A stretch of 23,831 bases of DNA from an uncultured Erysipelotrichaceae bacterium (GTDB taxonomy: Bacteria; Bacillota_I; Bacilli_A; RF39; UBA660). Shown piece by piece: positions 22,408 through 23,831 of this stretch; the stretch's first letter is position 1, and every line of letters begins with the position of its first letter. A program made the translations under genes and the position numbers. The notes beneath the pieces were generated by a model that saw only the letters and a program-made list of their open reading frames with translations, did not search any database and was not told the DNA's origin. The stretch spans positions 1 to 23,831 of the forward strand of contig CACXFY010000050.1 in NCBI GenBank assembly GCA_902767005.1, written 5' to 3'.

Positions 22408-23151
22408 ATGAGTAGAATGGTTGCACTTGTTACTGGAAGTAATAGAGGAATCGGAAAAGAGTGTTGTTTGGGTTTTGCTAAAGCAGGATTTGATGTAGTT
22501 ATTAATTATTGTCATCATAAAGAAGAAGCTGAATCTTTGGCACAAGAAATAAATGATAATTATAAAGTAGAAGTATTAACTATAAAATGTGATGTTTCAA
22601 AAGAAGAAGAAGTAGAAGAAATGGTTAATATTATTATGGATAAATTTGGGGGAATTGATGTATTAGTTAATAATGCAGGAGTAGCAAGAGATAGTTTGCT
22701 TATGGATAAGTCAGTAAAAGAATTTAAAAGAGTTTTAGATGTTAATTTACTTGGTACTTATTTAGTTAGTAAATATGTTAGTAAGATTATGATGTCACAA
22801 AAGAAAGGTAAGATTATTAATATTAGTAGTACTAATGCTATTGATACATATTATCCAGAAAGTTGTGACTATGATGCTTCTAAAGCTGGAGTTATTTCTT
22901 TAACACATAATTTTGCTAGAGAATTAGCACCTAATATTACAGTTAATTGTATATGTCCTGGATGGGTTAAGACAGATATGAATAAGGAGTTAACTGTAGA
23001 ACAAGTTAATAAAGAAAAGAGAAGAATTTTACTTGAGAGATTTGCTGAAGCGAAGGAGATAAGTAATGTTGTTTTATTTTTAGCAAGTTCTAAAGCTAGT
23101 TATATAAATGATTCTATTATTAGAGTAGATGGTGGAAAATACAACGATTAG
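22408..23151 (+). CDS. Short-chain dehydrogenase, FabG-like 3-oxoacyl-ACP reductase
   Basis: A 247-aa classical SDR, typical FabG length. NAD(P)-binding TGSNRGIG (9-16), NNAG (88-91), catalytic Ser in INISST (140/141), Y155 and K159 (YDASK), and the CPGWVKTDM segment after the active site. FabG reduces 3-oxoacyl-ACP with NADPH in fatty-acid elongation. No other fatty-acid genes are adjacent, so it could be another SDR acting on a different keto substrate; hence no symbol. The frame is open from GTG 22399, but AGGAAGTGA (22394-22402) is better placed for the ATG at 22408. The thioredoxin-like gene ends one base upstream, and a PLP-enzyme gene begins 12 nt downstream with its own strong SD, so the three form an operon. 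Confidence 0.85.
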   Translation: MSRMVALVTGSNRGIGKECCLGFAKAGFDVVINYCHHKEEAESLAQEINDNYKVEVLTIKCDVSKEEEVEEMVNIIMDKFGGIDVLVNNAGVARDSLLMDKSVKEFKRVLDVNLLGTYLVSKYVSKIMMSQKKGKIINISSTNAIDTYYPESCDYDASKAGVISLTHNFARELAPNITVNCICPGWVKTDMNKELTVEQVNKEKRRILLERFAEAKEISNVVLFLASSKASYINDSIIRVDGGKYND

Positions 23152-23163
23152 AGGAGGAACAAA

Positions 23164-23831
23164 ATGTATAAAGAAATAGGTATTAGTGATGAAGTAGTAG
23201 AATTAGTAAATAAGAGTGAAGAGAAATGTGTAGATGTTTTTAGACAGATAGATGAAGCAGAAGAATATAATACTCTAAAAGTATTAAAAGCTTTTAAACA
23301 AAATAAAGTTACAGAATCTTGTTTTAATAGTACAACTGGATATGGTTATAATGACTTAGGTAGAGAGACTATTGAAAAAGTATTTAGAGATGTATTGGGA
23401 GCAGAAGATGCTTTAGTTAGGAGCCAATTTATATCTGGTTCTCATGCTTTAACAGTTTGCTTATTTGCTCTTCTTAGACCTAATGATTTGTTACTTAGTG
23501 TTAGTGGTAAACCATATGATACATTAGATGAAGTAATTGGTATTAAAGAGAATAAGTCTTCATTGATTAGTTTTGGAGTTAAATATGATCAAATTGATTT
23601 AATAGATAATGATTTTGATTATGAAAAAATAGAAGAATACTTAAAGAATAATAAAGTAAAAGTAGTAGAAATACAAAGAAGTAAAGGTTATTCTACTAGA
23701 AAAAGTCTTGATTTAGGTAAAGTTGGTAAAGTAATTAAACTAATTAAAAGTATAGATAATAATATTATAGTAATGGTTGATAATTGCTATTGTGAGTTTG
23801 TTAGTGAAGCTGAGCCATTAAGTGTTGGTGC
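23164..23831 (+). CDS. YnbB/aluminium-resistance-type PLP enzyme (methionine gamma-lyase-like), 5' part
   Basis: The first 222 codons of a PLP-dependent fold-type I enzyme; the gene runs off the window. Family marks of the Met_gamma_lyase/aluminium-resistance (YnbB) group: STTGYGYNDLGRETIE (about 57-72), QFISGSHALTV, LLLSVSGKPYDTLDEVIG, EIQRSKGYSTRKSL and VDNCYCEFV. In this group the last motif precedes the PLP-binding Lys, which should lie just beyond the end of the window. The physiological reaction of the family is poorly defined; C-S lyase activity is assumed from its relatives. SD GGAGGA lies about 6 nt before the ATG. It is probably co-transcribed with the FabG-like gene. Confidence 0.85.
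   Translation, partial: MYKEIGISDEVVELVNKSEEKCVDVFRQIDEAEEYNTLKVLKAFKQNKVTESCFNSTTGYGYNDLGRETIEKVFRDVLGAEDALVRSQFISGSHALTVCLFALLRPNDLLLSVSGKPYDTLDEVIGIKENKSSLISFGVKYDQIDLIDNDFDYEKIEEYLKNNKVKVVEIQRSKGYSTRKSLDLGKVGKVIKLIKSIDNNIIVMVDNCYCEFVSEAEPLSVG

Overview
The window is AT-rich, densely coded DNA from a Gram-positive bacterium of the Bacillota. SepF, DivIVA, a tRNA-Ile T-box in front of ileS, WXG100 proteins with a type VIIb EssC, and strong AGGAGG-type ribosome binding sites all point there. An uncultured, gut-type, Erysipelotrichia/Mollicutes-like Bacilli lineage is my guess, not something the sequence proves. TGA is used as a stop (18557-18559) and tryptophans are TGG, so the mycoplasma code is not in use.

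Layout. (1) 1-912: 3' end of asparaginyl-tRNA synthetase. (2) 991-7472: a small type VII secretion locus. A PP2C phosphatase and two small WXG100/ESAT-6-like proteins lie on the plus strand. Converging on them from the minus strand are essC (FHA domain, two membrane segments, three ATPase-like domains) and a YukD/EsaB ubiquitin-like protein. A shared bidirectional terminator separates the two sides. EssA, EssB and EsaA are not present here. (3) 7604-9727: a HerA/DUF87-type ATPase divergent from essC. (4) 9728-10767: about 1 kb without protein genes that holds a tandem array of about 16 small hairpins with a period near 40 nt. Stem sequences change from unit to unit but stay complementary, the 5-nt loops are conserved (TANGY), and G-T pairs are biased to the plus strand. 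The array is followed by further hairpins and a rho-independent terminator. I read it as a structured noncoding RNA of about 800 nt that I do not recognise; it is the most unusual item here. (5) 10768-11683: sepF and divIVA. (6) 11753-18559: a cassette of membrane-anchored or exported proteins from three duplicated families (A: two membrane segments plus a papain-like Cys/His/Asp domain; B: membrane-anchored four-cysteine protein; C: membrane-anchored D-x-D-x-D protein) with a beta-helix surface protein among them, in the order A1-B1-C1-A2-B2-adhesin-B3-C2. (7) 18605-21940: T-box leader and ileS. sepF-divIVA-ileS is a classical Bacillota gene order, so region 6 looks like an insertion into a conserved housekeeping string. 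(8) 22002-23831: membrane-anchored thioredoxin-like protein, a FabG-like reductase, and the start of a YnbB/aluminium-resistance-type PLP enzyme.

How it fits together. The type VII genes probably export the WXG100 pair through EssC; the PP2C enzyme next to an FHA-bearing EssC suggests control by Ser/Thr phosphorylation. The cassette proteins appear to act at the outer membrane face or the wall, next to division genes; cell-wall remodelling or a contact-dependent role is plausible but unproven. Several promoters share an extended -10 element (TGN before TATAAT-like hexamers), and most transcription units end in clear hairpin-plus-T terminators, so unit boundaries are fairly well defined.
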